DNA of 8,143 bases, from NCBI GenBank assembly GCA_026014845.1, contig JAOZHM010000207.1, forward strand, positions 1-8,143, read 5' to 3'. The notes beneath the pieces were generated by a model. That model saw only the letters and a program-made list of their open reading frames with translations, had not been told where the DNA came from and did no database searches. Below, piece by piece: positions 1 to 6,782 of the stretch (position 1 is the first letter of the stretch; each line of letters starts with the position of its first letter). Position numbers and translations under genes: made by a program. The DNA is from Candidatus Bathyarchaeota archaeon. Lineage in GTDB: Archaea > Thermoproteota > Bathyarchaeia > Bathyarchaeales > Bathycorpusculaceae.

Positions 1-15
1 AGAAAGGGGTAGAGG

Positions 16-585
16 ATGTCCGAAATAGTTTCAGTGAAAATTAAGAACTTGGATTTCAATTTTGAAAATTCACTTGCGAAGGTTGTTGCAAACAGGAATT
101 GCTCGGAAATCAAGCTTGCCGGATTAAAGGTAGGTCCTTTTGAAGAAGGAAATGAATATGAAGTTCAGTACTGGATAGCCATAGGGCTTGTCAAGTCTGG
201 AATTGCCCGTTTTAGACAACAAGAATTATTAGACGCAGCTAAGCTTTATAAAATTCAATGGAAAGAACGAGTTCAAACGACTAGGCAAATATCTAAATTA
301 CCAGAGGATTTCTATCCAAAACTTCGCAGATTTTTAGTAAAATTAAAAGAGGAAATAACCAAAAAACCTGAGAAAATGCGAGAGTACGAAAAAGTTGGGC
401 AGTTGACACAAGATATTATAAATTCAAGATTAAAAAAAATTGTTTCACTTGCCTCAGCTCCGGCTCAAACAGAGCAAATTCTAAGAAATTTTACAAGGGA
501 GGAAAGATTTCTTTACGAAGAGATTTACAAGCTTATCAGTGAATGGCGAACACAGATACTCAAGAACAAGGAAGGAGAAAAATGA
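16..585 (+). CDS. gins23: GINS complex subunit Gins23 (Sld5/Psf2-3-type, B domain before A domain)
   Basis: This 189-residue protein reads as the archaeal Gins23 subunit. With Gins51 it forms the tetrameric GINS complex that binds and stimulates the MCM helicase at the fork. Residues 1 to about 65 form a small beta-rich B domain (KVGPFEEG near 38-45, then the hydrophobic EVQYWIAIGLVKSGIARF). Residues about 68-185 are the helical A domain, with the family-like LPEDFYPKL at 95-103. B-before-A order separates Gins23 from Gins51. The ATG follows AGGGGTAGAGG, a purine-rich ribosome site. An in-frame TAG at 10-12 could end an upstream gene. The TGA stop at 583-585 overlaps the mcm ATG. In Sulfolobus a gins23 gene also sits directly before mcm, which supports the call. 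GINS sequences diverge strongly, so the assignment rests on architecture and context more than on motifs. Confidence 0.85.
   Translation: MSEIVSVKIKNLDFNFENSLAKVVANRNCSEIKLAGLKVGPFEEGNEYEVQYWIAIGLVKSGIARFRQQELLDAAKLYKIQWKERVQTTRQISKLPEDFYPKLRRFLVKLKEEITKKPEKMREYEKVGQLTQDIINSRLKKIVSLASAPAQTEQILRNFTREERFLYEEIYKLISEWRTQILKNKEGEK
572..577 (+). promoter_or_regulatory. Ribosome binding site of mcm, inside the end of gins23
   Basis: AAGGAG lies 4 nt before the ATG at 582, within the last codons of gins23. It decides the mcm start over the upstream in-frame ATG at 543, whose leader (TTATCAGTGA) has no match to the anti-Shine-Dalgarno sequence. Together with the ATGA overlap it implies translational coupling of GINS and MCM. 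Confidence 0.75.
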
Positions 586-2618
586 CGGAAGAGCTAGAAG
601 TCATGGACCCCCAAGAACACCTACAAGAGTTGTTCAAAAAGGAAAAATACCGCCGAAGAATAGCTCAATTGGCAGTGGCTGGCAGAACAACACTTATAGT
701 TGATTTTGATGACCTTTTGGCTTTTGACCAAGAGCTTGCTGAAGAACTTTCGAAAAATCCTGATGAATATCTGAAATACGCCAACAATGCGGCTTACGCA
801 CAATTGCAGACAGAAGACCCCGAGTATGCCGAAAAAACAGAAGCAGTAACCGTTGCAATTGTACGGTTGCCAGAACCTGCAAAGTTGCGGAAACTTGGCT
901 CAAAACACATCGGAAAATTCGCCATGGTCGAAGGCATAGTTGTACGTTCAACACCAGTCCGCCCAATGGTTATGCAAGCAATCTTCAGGTGTAAAAGATG
1001 CGGGGAAATAACACCTGTAGATCAAACGGGTGCCTTCCTGAGGGCTCCTTTCGCATGCAGCAACCCCTCATGCAGAGGAAAAGGCCCCTTCGACTTCGTG
1101 CAAGAAGAATCAACATTCGTAGACTCCCAGGAACTCCGGATTCAAGAGAGACCAGAAGACCTCCCACCTGGACAGCTTCCACGCTCATTGAACATCAAAC
1201 TTATGGGAAGCGAAATAGTCGATGTTGCCAGACCAGGCGACCACATCTCCATAGTTGGAACAGTTAGGGCAGTAGCACCAACACTTCCGAGAGTTGGAAA
1301 ACTTCGCGCATTCATCTTGCATTTAGATGCCAACTCGATTGGGGTTCTAGGCAAAGAGCCGGAGACAGTGCTTCCATCTCCAGAAGAAGAAGAGAAAATC
1401 CTTGAACTTGCAAAAGACCCGTGGATACATCGGAAAATCATGAACTCAATTGCCCCTTCAATCTATGGGTACGAGCATATAAAAGAGGCGATAATGTATC
1501 TTCTCTTCGGCGGAGTGCTGAAAAACCTTCCAGACATAACCATAAGGGGAGAGCTGAACGTCCTTTTGATAGGAGACCCTGGAACAGCAAAATCCCAGCT
1601 TCTACAGTATGTGGCAAAGCTTGCACCTCGCGGACTATATACTTCTGGACGAGGAACAACAGCCGCAGGCCTAACAGCAGCCGTCATAAGAGAGGCAAGA
1701 GGCGGGATGACCCTTGAAGCTGGAGCCCTTGTACTGGCTGATAAGGGAATTGCATGCATTGACGAAATGGACAAGATGCGCCCGGGAGATAGAGTTGCCA
1801 TTCACGAGGCTATGGAACAACATACTGTCTCAATCGCAAAAGGAGGCATTGTAGCAACACTCAATGCAAGAACGGCCATACTGGCAGCTGCAAACCCCGC
1901 ATTGGGAAGATATGAACCACACCGCACAGTAGCGGAAAACATCTCATTACCAGTTACAATACTCTCAAGGTTCGACCTGATCTTCATCCTGAGAGATGTG
2001 CCAAACAAAGAGGCAGACAGAAAAATGTCAGAGCACATCCTTGAACTTCACAGAAAAGGCCTAAGTCCCGTCGCACCACCAATACCATCGGATTTGCTGC
2101 GAAAATACATAAGCTATGCCAAAGGAATAAAACCAGTACTAACAAAGGAAGCACTCCAACGTCTTAAAGACTTTTACATGGCTATGCGTTCAGCAAGCGA
2201 AACAGAAGGCTCACCAGTAGCCATAACTGCACGCCAACTAGAAGCCCTTGTACGCACAACAGAAGCAAGAGCACGCTCAGCCCTGAGAAAAGAAATTCTA
2301 GCAGAGGATGCAGAAGCAGCCATCGCTATAATGAATAGGTCTCTTGAAGAAGTTGGAATAGACGTCTCCACATCGAAATTTGACATAGACCTTATAATGA
2401 CTGGAAAACCAAAAAGTCTAAGAGACAAGCTTCAAACGGTGCTTTCAACAATAATGGAGATGCAAAGAGAAACAGGGCTGGTTGAAAAAATAGCACTTCT
2501 AAATGAGCTAGAAACTGAATACAAGATCTCAATGGGTGAAGCAGAACGCCTTATAGGACAATTACTGCGTGAAGGAACAATCTACTCGCCGAGAGAGGGT
2601 TACCTAAAGAAAACCTAG
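582..2618 (+). CDS. mcm: Replicative DNA helicase MCM (AAA+ ATPase)
   Basis: The protein is the hexameric 3'-5' helicase that unwinds DNA at replication forks. From the ATG at 582 it has 678 residues, a normal archaeal MCM length. The N-terminal helical domain is followed by a zinc-binding insertion (CKRC at 137-140, CSNPSC at 159-164) and an OB fold to about residue 258. The AAA+ core shows Walker A GDPGTAKS (331-338), Walker B CIDEMD (392-397), sensor-1 Asn438 in AAANP, the SRFD arginine finger (Arg463) and sensor-2 Arg551 in ITARQ. A C-terminal winged-helix region follows from about 610. All catalytic motifs are intact and no intein interrupts Walker A. An in-frame ATG at 543 would add 13 residues but lacks a ribosome site. 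AAGGAG at 572-577 lies 4 nt before the 582 ATG, which makes an ATGA overlap with gins23, so 582 is preferred. Confidence 0.98.
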   Translation: MTEELEVMDPQEHLQELFKKEKYRRRIAQLAVAGRTTLIVDFDDLLAFDQELAEELSKNPDEYLKYANNAAYAQLQTEDPEYAEKTEAVTVAIVRLPEPAKLRKLGSKHIGKFAMVEGIVVRSTPVRPMVMQAIFRCKRCGEITPVDQTGAFLRAPFACSNPSCRGKGPFDFVQEESTFVDSQELRIQERPEDLPPGQLPRSLNIKLMGSEIVDVARPGDHISIVGTVRAVAPTLPRVGKLRAFILHLDANSIGVLGKEPETVLPSPEEEEKILELAKDPWIHRKIMNSIAPSIYGYEHIKEAIMYLLFGGVLKNLPDITIRGELNVLLIGDPGTAKSQLLQYVAKLAPRGLYTSGRGTTAAGLTAAVIREARGGMTLEAGALVLADKGIACIDEMDKMRPGDRVAIHEAMEQHTVSIAKGGIVATLNARTAILAAANPALGRYEPHRTVAENISLPVTILSRFDLIFILRDVPNKEADRKMSEHILELHRKGLSPVAPPIPSDLLRKYISYAKGIKPVLTKEALQRLKDFYMAMRSASETEGSPVAITARQLEALVRTTEARARSALRKEILAEDAEAAIAIMNRSLEEVGIDVSTSKFDIDLIMTGKPKSLRDKLQTVLSTIMEMQRETGLVEKIALLNELETEYKISMGEAERLIGQLLREGTIYSPREGYLKKT

Positions 2619-3216
2619 AATTAAGAAATCGGTCGTAGAAAAAGGAAGATGGTTGCTGTTGCGCTGCCTCAATGTTGGTTTCCTTGTAGTACTGAGCGTT
2701 TGATGTGAACGCTGTTATACCCACTGTTATACCGACATCATTCAATGCCACGCTGTCAGGATTCATAACGTAGACAACCATGGTCCAACCAGACTTTAGT
2801 GTTAAATCATCAGTAGCTTGCTGGAAGGTTCGTGTAGCCCCCTGAACGGTGATGTCGAAGCTTGCACCCGTAATATTAGTTGAGGTCACCTCTAAGTCAT
2901 CTGAGATAGTTACGTTGCTTGTTCTCCAGCAGTAAACGTCGCCCCACGGAGATTCCTGCCCGCGGACTGAAATCTCGTCAAGAACGACATCTTTTCCGCC
3001 AGTGTTTACTATAACTATTGCCGCTTGCGCCCATGAACCAGTAGTGTTAAACCAAACATGCTGCTTCGTCAAGAACAGTGATTCTTCCTGCACTCTTGTG
3101 GTGGTCACGTTTATAGCATAAAACGTTACAACAGTTGCAAGAAGCACTGAAACCACAAGGATTATCAATGTAGTCACTACGACGCTTAAACCTTTCTTAT
3201 TCTTTAACAGATGCAT
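2551..3216 (-). CDS. Secreted type IV pilin/archaellin-like protein with class III signal peptide
   Basis: This 221-residue protein is of no named family that I can identify. Its N-terminus is a class III prepilin signal: LKNKKG at 4-9, closely resembling methanogen archaellins, then a hydrophobic helix at about 12-34. A prepilin peptidase would be expected to cut after Gly9. The mature part looks like an extracellular beta-rich domain with four N-glycosylation sequons (Asn36, Asn57, Asn101, Asn114) and two cysteines fewer than a disulfide pair would need (only Cys96). I chose the ATG at 3216 because GGAG (plus-strand 3225-3228) precedes it by 8 nt and it puts the signal at the N-terminus. 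An upstream ATG at 3279 would bury the signal. The last 22 codons and stop lie antisense within mcm, and the tail (about 189-221) is unlike the preceding domain. It could be a pilus, adhesion or other assembled surface subunit; its partner genes are not in view. Confidence 0.75.
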   Translation of the reverse strand: MHLLKNKKGLSVVVTTLIILVVSVLLATVVTFYAINVTTTRVQEESLFLTKQHVWFNTTGSWAQAAIVIVNTGGKDVVLDEISVRGQESPWGDVYCWRTSNVTISDDLEVTSTNITGASFDITVQGATRTFQQATDDLTLKSGWTMVVYVMNPDSVALNDVGITVGITAFTSNAQYYKETNIEAAQQQPSSFFYDRFLNSRFSLGNPLSASRLFLHAVIVL

Positions 3217-3444
3217 ATATCCATCTCCAAACTTGATTGTACTAACATAAATGAAAAACAAGGGTAAGACGGTTTGCACGTCAAAAAAGTTAACGCAATC
3301 TAACGATTACTATTCATATAGTTAATTGAAAGTTAGAACTTTACAAAAATATTGTAATCAAGTCTTAAAGGTCAGTTTAACTTTGTTTTACAGAAACGTT
3401 AAAAAAACATTCACAGATACTTAGATGATAAATAGGGGTCTCTA
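3217..3444. promoter_or_regulatory. Divergent intergenic promoter region between pilin-like gene and epimerase
   Basis: This 228-bp AT-rich, non-coding stretch must hold the promoters of both flanking divergent genes. For the epimerase, CAGAAAC (3391-3397) followed by GTTAAAAAAAC (3398-3408) resembles a BRE plus TATA box about 40 nt before the ATG. AGGGGT at 3434-3439 is a modest ribosome site. For the pilin-like gene, the minus-strand read of 3313-3325 (TTAACTATATGAA) is a possible TATA box that would give a leader of roughly 70 nt. Short repeats are present: TAACG at 3291 and 3301, and AGTTA at 3288, 3320 and 3331. The region is certain to be intergenic, but the exact boxes are weak guesses. 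Confidence 0.5.
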
Positions 3445-4536
3445 ATGGAAAACGTTATGGTCGTCGTCGGCACTCGCCCAGAAATAATAAAAATGGCACC
3501 TATTGTCAGAGCTTTACATGAAAGCAAAATCCCCCTAATTTTTGTCCACTGCGGCCAACACTATGACTACAACATGTCCCAGCAGTTCATCGAAGAACTT
3601 GAACTCCCAACCCCAGATTACGCCTACAAAGTTAAGGCATACTCACAAGGGACCCAAACCGCACGCATAATAACCCATATGGAACGATTACTAAAGAAAA
3701 CATCACCCAAACTCGTCTTGGTCGAAGGAGACACAAACGGAGTACTGGCAACGGCTCTAGCAGCACTACAACTGCAGATACCCGTAGGGCACGTCGAAGC
3801 TGGATTGAGAAGCTTTGATCTACGCATGCCGGAAGAACATAACAGACGTTTAACAGATCACGTATCCACTTATCTATTTGCACCAACAGAAATCGGTGAG
3901 AAAAACTTGAAAAGAGAAAATGTTTGGGGGAAAATCTACGTTACGGGGAACACAGTTATAGACGCGGTGATTCAACACCTACCCATAGCTGAAAAGAAAT
4001 CAAAGATACTAGAATACATCAATTTCGAACAATTTGCCCTAGCTACTGCCCACAGAGCAGAAAACGTAGACGACCTAACAGTTCTTGAAAATTTCATGGA
4101 AACATTTGCAGAATCCCCCATACCAGTGATTTACCCAATGCATCCAAGAACAAAAAAGAGGCTTCAACAGAACAGAATTTACACCAAAATCAAAAAATCA
4201 AAAAACATACAGATCTTACCACCCCTCGGCTACTTAGATTTCTTGGTTTTAATGAAAAAGTGCGAAATAATAGTCACCGATTCGGGCGGCATACAAGAGG
4301 AAGCAACAGCACCATGTATAAGAAAACCAGTGTTGATTATCCGACTTTCAACCGAAAGGCCAGAAGCTGTCAGATCAGGGTTCGCTGAAGTCGTAGGCAC
4401 TGAAAAGCACAGAATATTAGATGCCATGAAAAGAATACTAAGACATCCAAGGGAATTACCAAGAAAATCTCCGTACGGAAATGGAAATGCCGCTGAAAAA
4501 ATTGCCAAGATAATTAAGGAAGAACTGACGTTCTAA
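3445..4536 (+). CDS. wecB: UDP-N-acetylglucosamine 2-epimerase, non-hydrolysing (WecB/MnaA family)
   Basis: This cytoplasmic enzyme interconverts UDP-GlcNAc and UDP-ManNAc, the first step towards ManNAc and mannosaminuronate sugars in surface polysaccharides and N-glycans. At 363 residues it is of typical length and has the two-Rossmann-domain GT-B-like fold signatures: GTRPEIIKMAPI (9-20), GQHYDYN (37-43), EGDTNG (94-99), GHVEAGLRS (115-123), PEEHNRR (129-135), GNTVID (168-173), HRAEN (203-207), PMHPRT (231-236) and DSGGIQEEA (279-287). The residues matching the family's catalytic set (Asp96, Glu118, Glu131, His203) are all present. TERPEA at 303-308 is the usual C-terminal signature. The gene stands alone on its strand, diverges from the pilin-like gene and stops 7 nt short of the convergent PAC2 gene. 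No UDP-ManNAc dehydrogenase or glycosyltransferase is in the window, so the end product is unknown. Confidence 0.94.
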   Translation: MENVMVVVGTRPEIIKMAPIVRALHESKIPLIFVHCGQHYDYNMSQQFIEELELPTPDYAYKVKAYSQGTQTARIITHMERLLKKTSPKLVLVEGDTNGVLATALAALQLQIPVGHVEAGLRSFDLRMPEEHNRRLTDHVSTYLFAPTEIGEKNLKRENVWGKIYVTGNTVIDAVIQHLPIAEKKSKILEYINFEQFALATAHRAENVDDLTVLENFMETFAESPIPVIYPMHPRTKKRLQQNRIYTKIKKSKNIQILPPLGYLDFLVLMKKCEIIVTDSGGIQEEATAPCIRKPVLIIRLSTERPEAVRSGFAEVVGTEKHRILDAMKRILRHPRELPRKSPYGNGNAAEKIAKIIKEELTF

Positions 4537-4543
4537 CCCTTCT

Positions 4544-5317
4544 TTATGAAATATACGTTATCCTCTTGCCCTCTTCTTTACGTATCTCCTCTGCTTGCAA
4601 AGCTCTTTTTTCCTCAATTTTCTGCAAACGCGTAATCATTTTATCCGCTTTTTCAATTTCTTCATCCAAACCAGATAGATCGACATTAATACTAAGCATA
4701 GTTTTCAACACCTCTAAAACGCTCTTAGCAGCCTTCGGGTCAGGCAAATACCCTCGGGTCTCACCTAAAAGACAAAGGGCATCAGTTTTCTTGAAACGAG
4801 ATAAACCTAAAATTAAGCCAGCGGTGCCGACAATGGGACTTCCCATTGAACTCAATACGGCTCTGGCTTGTAATGCCTCATTCAGAAGTTCTTCATTTGT
4901 GGCGGCTGCAATAACTTTAGGCTTGTCCTTAACCTCCATTCGGTAGCCGCCTACTGTCACAATCATTTTCACGTTGTGCAACGCGGCAAAATCTAATATG
5001 CAATCGGAGATTTCATACTGACCTTCAATTGTCTGGGCTTGGCTGTCACCTGTGAAGAGAATAAGGTCGTTTCCTTCAGTTTGGTTTCTGAAGAAATAAA
5101 AAGTTCCACGTAAAAGCCTAACGCTTCCTTTCTTGTTCACAAGTACGAAGTACGGAAAGTGAGGAGAATAGAGATAAGCGAACTTTTTGGCGTCTAGTTT
5201 TTTAATTAAGTAGCGAGTGGCAATCTTACCTACAAGCCCCAAACCTGGAAGCCCTTCAATCAAAATAGGATTTTTCAACTCAACTTTCATGCGTTCCTTG
5301 ATAAACGTCTCTTTCAT
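4544..5317 (-). CDS. PAC2-family proteasome assembly chaperone homologue
   Basis: This 257-residue protein belongs to the archaeal PAC2 family (COG2047-like), whose studied members bind the 20S proteasome or assist its assembly. Typical motifs are visible: EGLPGLGLVGKIA (21-33), TGDSQ (89-93), GGYRME (123-128) and GETRGYLPDPKAA (185-197). Residues about 215-250 are highly charged and probably form a coiled coil. The C-terminus ends ITYIS, with Tyr third from the end, so it is near but not identical to the HbYX motif that docks on proteasomes. The ATG at 5317 overlaps the nop10 stop (ATGA), with GAGGTT (plus-strand 5325-5330) 7 nt upstream. It is the last gene of the leftward array, which links protein turnover to ribosome genes. 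Some databases label this family ATP-grasp-like; I see no ATP-grasp motifs. Confidence 0.9.
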   Translation of the reverse strand: MKETFIKERMKVELKNPILIEGLPGLGLVGKIATRYLIKKLDAKKFAYLYSPHFPYFVLVNKKGSVRLLRGTFYFFRNQTEGNDLILFTGDSQAQTIEGQYEISDCILDFAALHNVKMIVTVGGYRMEVKDKPKVIAAATNEELLNEALQARAVLSSMGSPIVGTAGLILGLSRFKKTDALCLLGETRGYLPDPKAAKSVLEVLKTMLSINVDLSGLDEEIEKADKMITRLQKIEEKRALQAEEIRKEEGKRITYIS

Positions 5318-5481
5318 TCTTTTGAACCTCTCTTAAGAGCCATCCTGTACTTAAGATACTTGTCATCAGGGGAAAACTTGGGTGGATGGGGCACCCGAAC
5401 CTTTCCACCGCAACACGGGCAGCTATCTTTTCTCAAAGTATATTTTCCGCAGCCTTTACATTTTCGTAAAAGCCAAACCAC
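5314..5481 (-). CDS. nop10: H/ACA ribonucleoprotein protein Nop10
   Basis: This 55-residue protein was found by translating the gap between aIF2-alpha and PAC2. Nop10 is a small subunit of box H/ACA ribonucleoproteins. It binds the pseudouridine synthase Cbf5 and helps guide pseudouridylation of rRNA. Its archaeal zinc ribbon is complete: Cys8-x2-Cys11 (CKGC) and Cys21-x2-Cys24 (CPCC, with an extra Cys23). The hallmark HPPKFSPDDKY at 32-42 follows, then a basic C-terminal helix. The start is GTG at 5481, preceded by GGGAG with 5-nt spacing, and the first G is shared with the TAG stop of aIF2-alpha. The TGA stop overlaps the PAC2 ATG. Both junctions imply translational coupling. The order aIF2-alpha, nop10, PAC2 is common in archaea, which confirms the identification. 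Its small size and GTG start make it easy to miss. Confidence 0.95.
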   Translation of the reverse strand: MVWLLRKCKGCGKYTLRKDSCPCCGGKVRVPHPPKFSPDDKYLKYRMALKRGSKE

Positions 5482-6269
5482 TACTTCTCCCTTCTAAAGG
5501 ATCCTTCTCCACCAGCTTTAACAACGTGCGAAACAACTTTTTCACCGACCCCCTGTAAAACGGCTTCTGCATGCTTGTAATTTTCCGCTAAAACCTCAAT
5601 GCGGTATTTAGGTGCAGCAACAACATAAAAACGAAGTTTCGCATCTTTAGACTTCTCAGCCTTTTTGGCCTCCAAAAAAGCTTCTTTAAGGATTTCTATA
5701 CCATCAGGCTTCATGCAGCGAAGCTCAACAATACCTTTCACCTTAACCATAGGTATGTGTATGCGCTCTTCCGCAACTTCAGCAAGGGCCGCTGCAAGCT
5801 TCTTTGGCACACCTATTTTGATAAGAACTTCCATTCCTTCCTTTACAACTTTCTCGAAGGCTTCGTACAAGCCATACTCCTTCTCCATAAGTGCTCCAGC
5901 TTTTTCATAAACCTCCTCCGGTGATAAACTGGTTTTTTCAGCAACACTTCGAAGCAATGTTTCAGCCTTTCTCTCCCTCTTCCAAGACATAATCTTCTCG
6001 ATTTTCTCTCTTTTCGTAACTCTTCTAAGCGACAAGTCTACGTGTCCTTTTTCTGCATCTACCCGCAGAACTTTTAAAACAACCTTTTGTCCTTCTCGAA
6101 CGAAGTTGCGAATGTTTCGAATCCAAGAAGAAGATATTTCAGAAATGTGGAGTAAACCCCTTTTATCATATTCGTCTAGCGTCACATAGGCACCATAGTC
6201 CATAACGTTCTCTACAGTGGCTATCACTAGGTCGCCGACTTCTGGCCATTCTTGTTTTCTAAATGCCAT
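5481..6269 (-). CDS. eif2a: Translation initiation factor 2 subunit alpha (aIF2-alpha)
   Basis: aIF2-alpha is one subunit of the heterotrimeric GTPase that delivers initiator Met-tRNA to the small ribosomal subunit. From the ATG at 6269 it has 262 residues, as usual. An S1-type OB domain covers about 8-85 (EVGDLVIATVENVMDYGAYV near the start, then LLHISEISSSWIRNIRNF and GHVDLSLRRV). A helical domain follows to about 170, and an alpha/beta domain from about 175 binds aIF2-gamma. The position matching eukaryotic Ser51 is asparagine (Asn52), as in other archaea, so regulation by that phosphorylation is not expected. An ATG at 6281, 2 nt after the rps27e stop, would add MNVV but has no proper ribosome site. 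The MAFRKQEWPE start fits family N-termini better, though its own GGGATG leader is weak. The stop shares one base with nop10. Confidence 0.97.
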   Translation of the reverse strand: MAFRKQEWPEVGDLVIATVENVMDYGAYVTLDEYDKRGLLHISEISSSWIRNIRNFVREGQKVVLKVLRVDAEKGHVDLSLRRVTKREKIEKIMSWKRERKAETLLRSVAEKTSLSPEEVYEKAGALMEKEYGLYEAFEKVVKEGMEVLIKIGVPKKLAAALAEVAEERIHIPMVKVKGIVELRCMKPDGIEILKEAFLEAKKAEKSKDAKLRFYVVAAPKYRIEVLAENYKHAEAVLQGVGEKVVSHVVKAGGEGSFRREK

Positions 6270-6283
6270 TACAACGTTCATCC

Positions 6284-6481
6284 CTATTCGAAAACTGCGA
6301 TTATTTCGCCCTTAATTATCACTTTTCCACCAGATGGTTCTGCAAGTTCAGCGCCACAAACGTTGCAGTTAACCTTGTTTACAGCGTGGCTGAAAACAAG
6401 TTGTTCGTTGCCGCATTTTAGACATTTCACTCTGACGAAACTGCTTCTTGGTCTTGGAATTAGTTTTTCCCATTCAGCCAT
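6284..6481 (-). CDS. rps27e: 30S ribosomal protein S27e
   Basis: This 65-residue zinc-ribbon protein of the archaeal/eukaryotic small ribosomal subunit has normal length. The zinc ligands are Cys20-x2-Cys23 (CLKC) and Cys39-x2-Cys42 (CNVC). The segment between them, with GNEQLVFSHA, and the following AELAEPSGGK are typical of the family. The ATG at 6481 has GAGGT about 7 nt upstream, within the 16-nt gap after rpl44e. It is the second gene of the L44e-S27e-aIF2-alpha-Nop10 block, an arrangement widely conserved in archaea, so co-transcription is likely. Confidence 0.96.
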   Translation of the reverse strand: MAEWEKLIPRPRSSFVRVKCLKCGNEQLVFSHAVNKVNCNVCGAELAEPSGGKVIIKGEIIAVFE

Positions 6482-6497
6482 AATGTCAACCTCAATC

Positions 6498-6782
6498 TTA
6501 TGTAATGACTAACTTCCTTAGTCGTATACCATCTTTATGCCTTGTGTAACCGCAAACCTTGCATTTGAACTTCAAAGTTTGTTTCTTGGTTGTTTTCGCA
6601 AATTCCCTTTGTAGCGGATACTTCTGCCCACCATAACCTTTCTTTCTCCGTCGATGATGGCGCTCACCTTTAGCTAAGGCTCTCCGCTTTCCAGCCTTGT
6701 ATAGAGTAACTGTGTGAATTTGATGTTTTTTACACCTAGGGCAATACGTTCTAATCTCTTTGGGAACATTCACCTTAATCAC
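6498..6782 (-). CDS. rpl44e: 50S ribosomal protein L44e
   Basis: This 94-residue protein of the large ribosomal subunit lies near the E site in known structures. It shows the family's two cysteine pairs, Cys14-x2-Cys17 in TYCPRCKKH and Cys74-x2-Cys77 in KCKVCGYT. Between them is the very basic middle (GKRRALAKGERHHRRRKKGYGG) and FAKTTKKQTLKFKC. This wording resembles crenarchaeal rather than euryarchaeal L44e. The start is GTG at 6782. There is no ATG upstream in frame and no strong Shine-Dalgarno sequence, which suits a short-leader or leaderless transcript from the candidate promoter in the 54-nt gap behind it. A second GTG at codon 4 is an alternative that would give MNVPKEIRTYC. Confidence 0.96.
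   Translation of the reverse strand: MIKVNVPKEIRTYCPRCKKHQIHTVTLYKAGKRRALAKGERHHRRRKKGYGGQKYPLQREFAKTTKKQTLKFKCKVCGYTRHKDGIRLRKLVIT

Noticed and set aside
543..581. Earlier in-frame ATG for mcm adding 13 residues
   Set aside because: It has no ribosome site, whereas AAGGAG sits just before the 582 ATG, which also forms an ATGA overlap with the gins23 stop.
1590..1620. Possible intein in MCM, a common insertion point in archaeal helicases
   Set aside because: Walker A (GDPGTAKS) reads straight through and the protein has normal length.
1463..1801. 112-codon minus-strand open frame across the MCM Walker A region
   Set aside because: It is antisense to the most conserved part of mcm and has no recognisable protein features; it is a codon-bias shadow.
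3217..3279. Earlier in-frame ATG for the pilin-like protein adding 21 residues
   Set aside because: It would place extra residues before the class III signal. The ATG at 3216 has GGAG at good spacing and gives a normal short signal peptide.
4566..4946. 126-codon plus-strand open frame opposite PAC2
   Set aside because: It is Ser/Leu-rich shadow translation antisense to a well-supported gene, with no motifs.
5314..5480. Non-coding gap between aIF2-alpha and PAC2
   Set aside because: Manual translation of the minus strand gives a complete Nop10, so the gap is coding.
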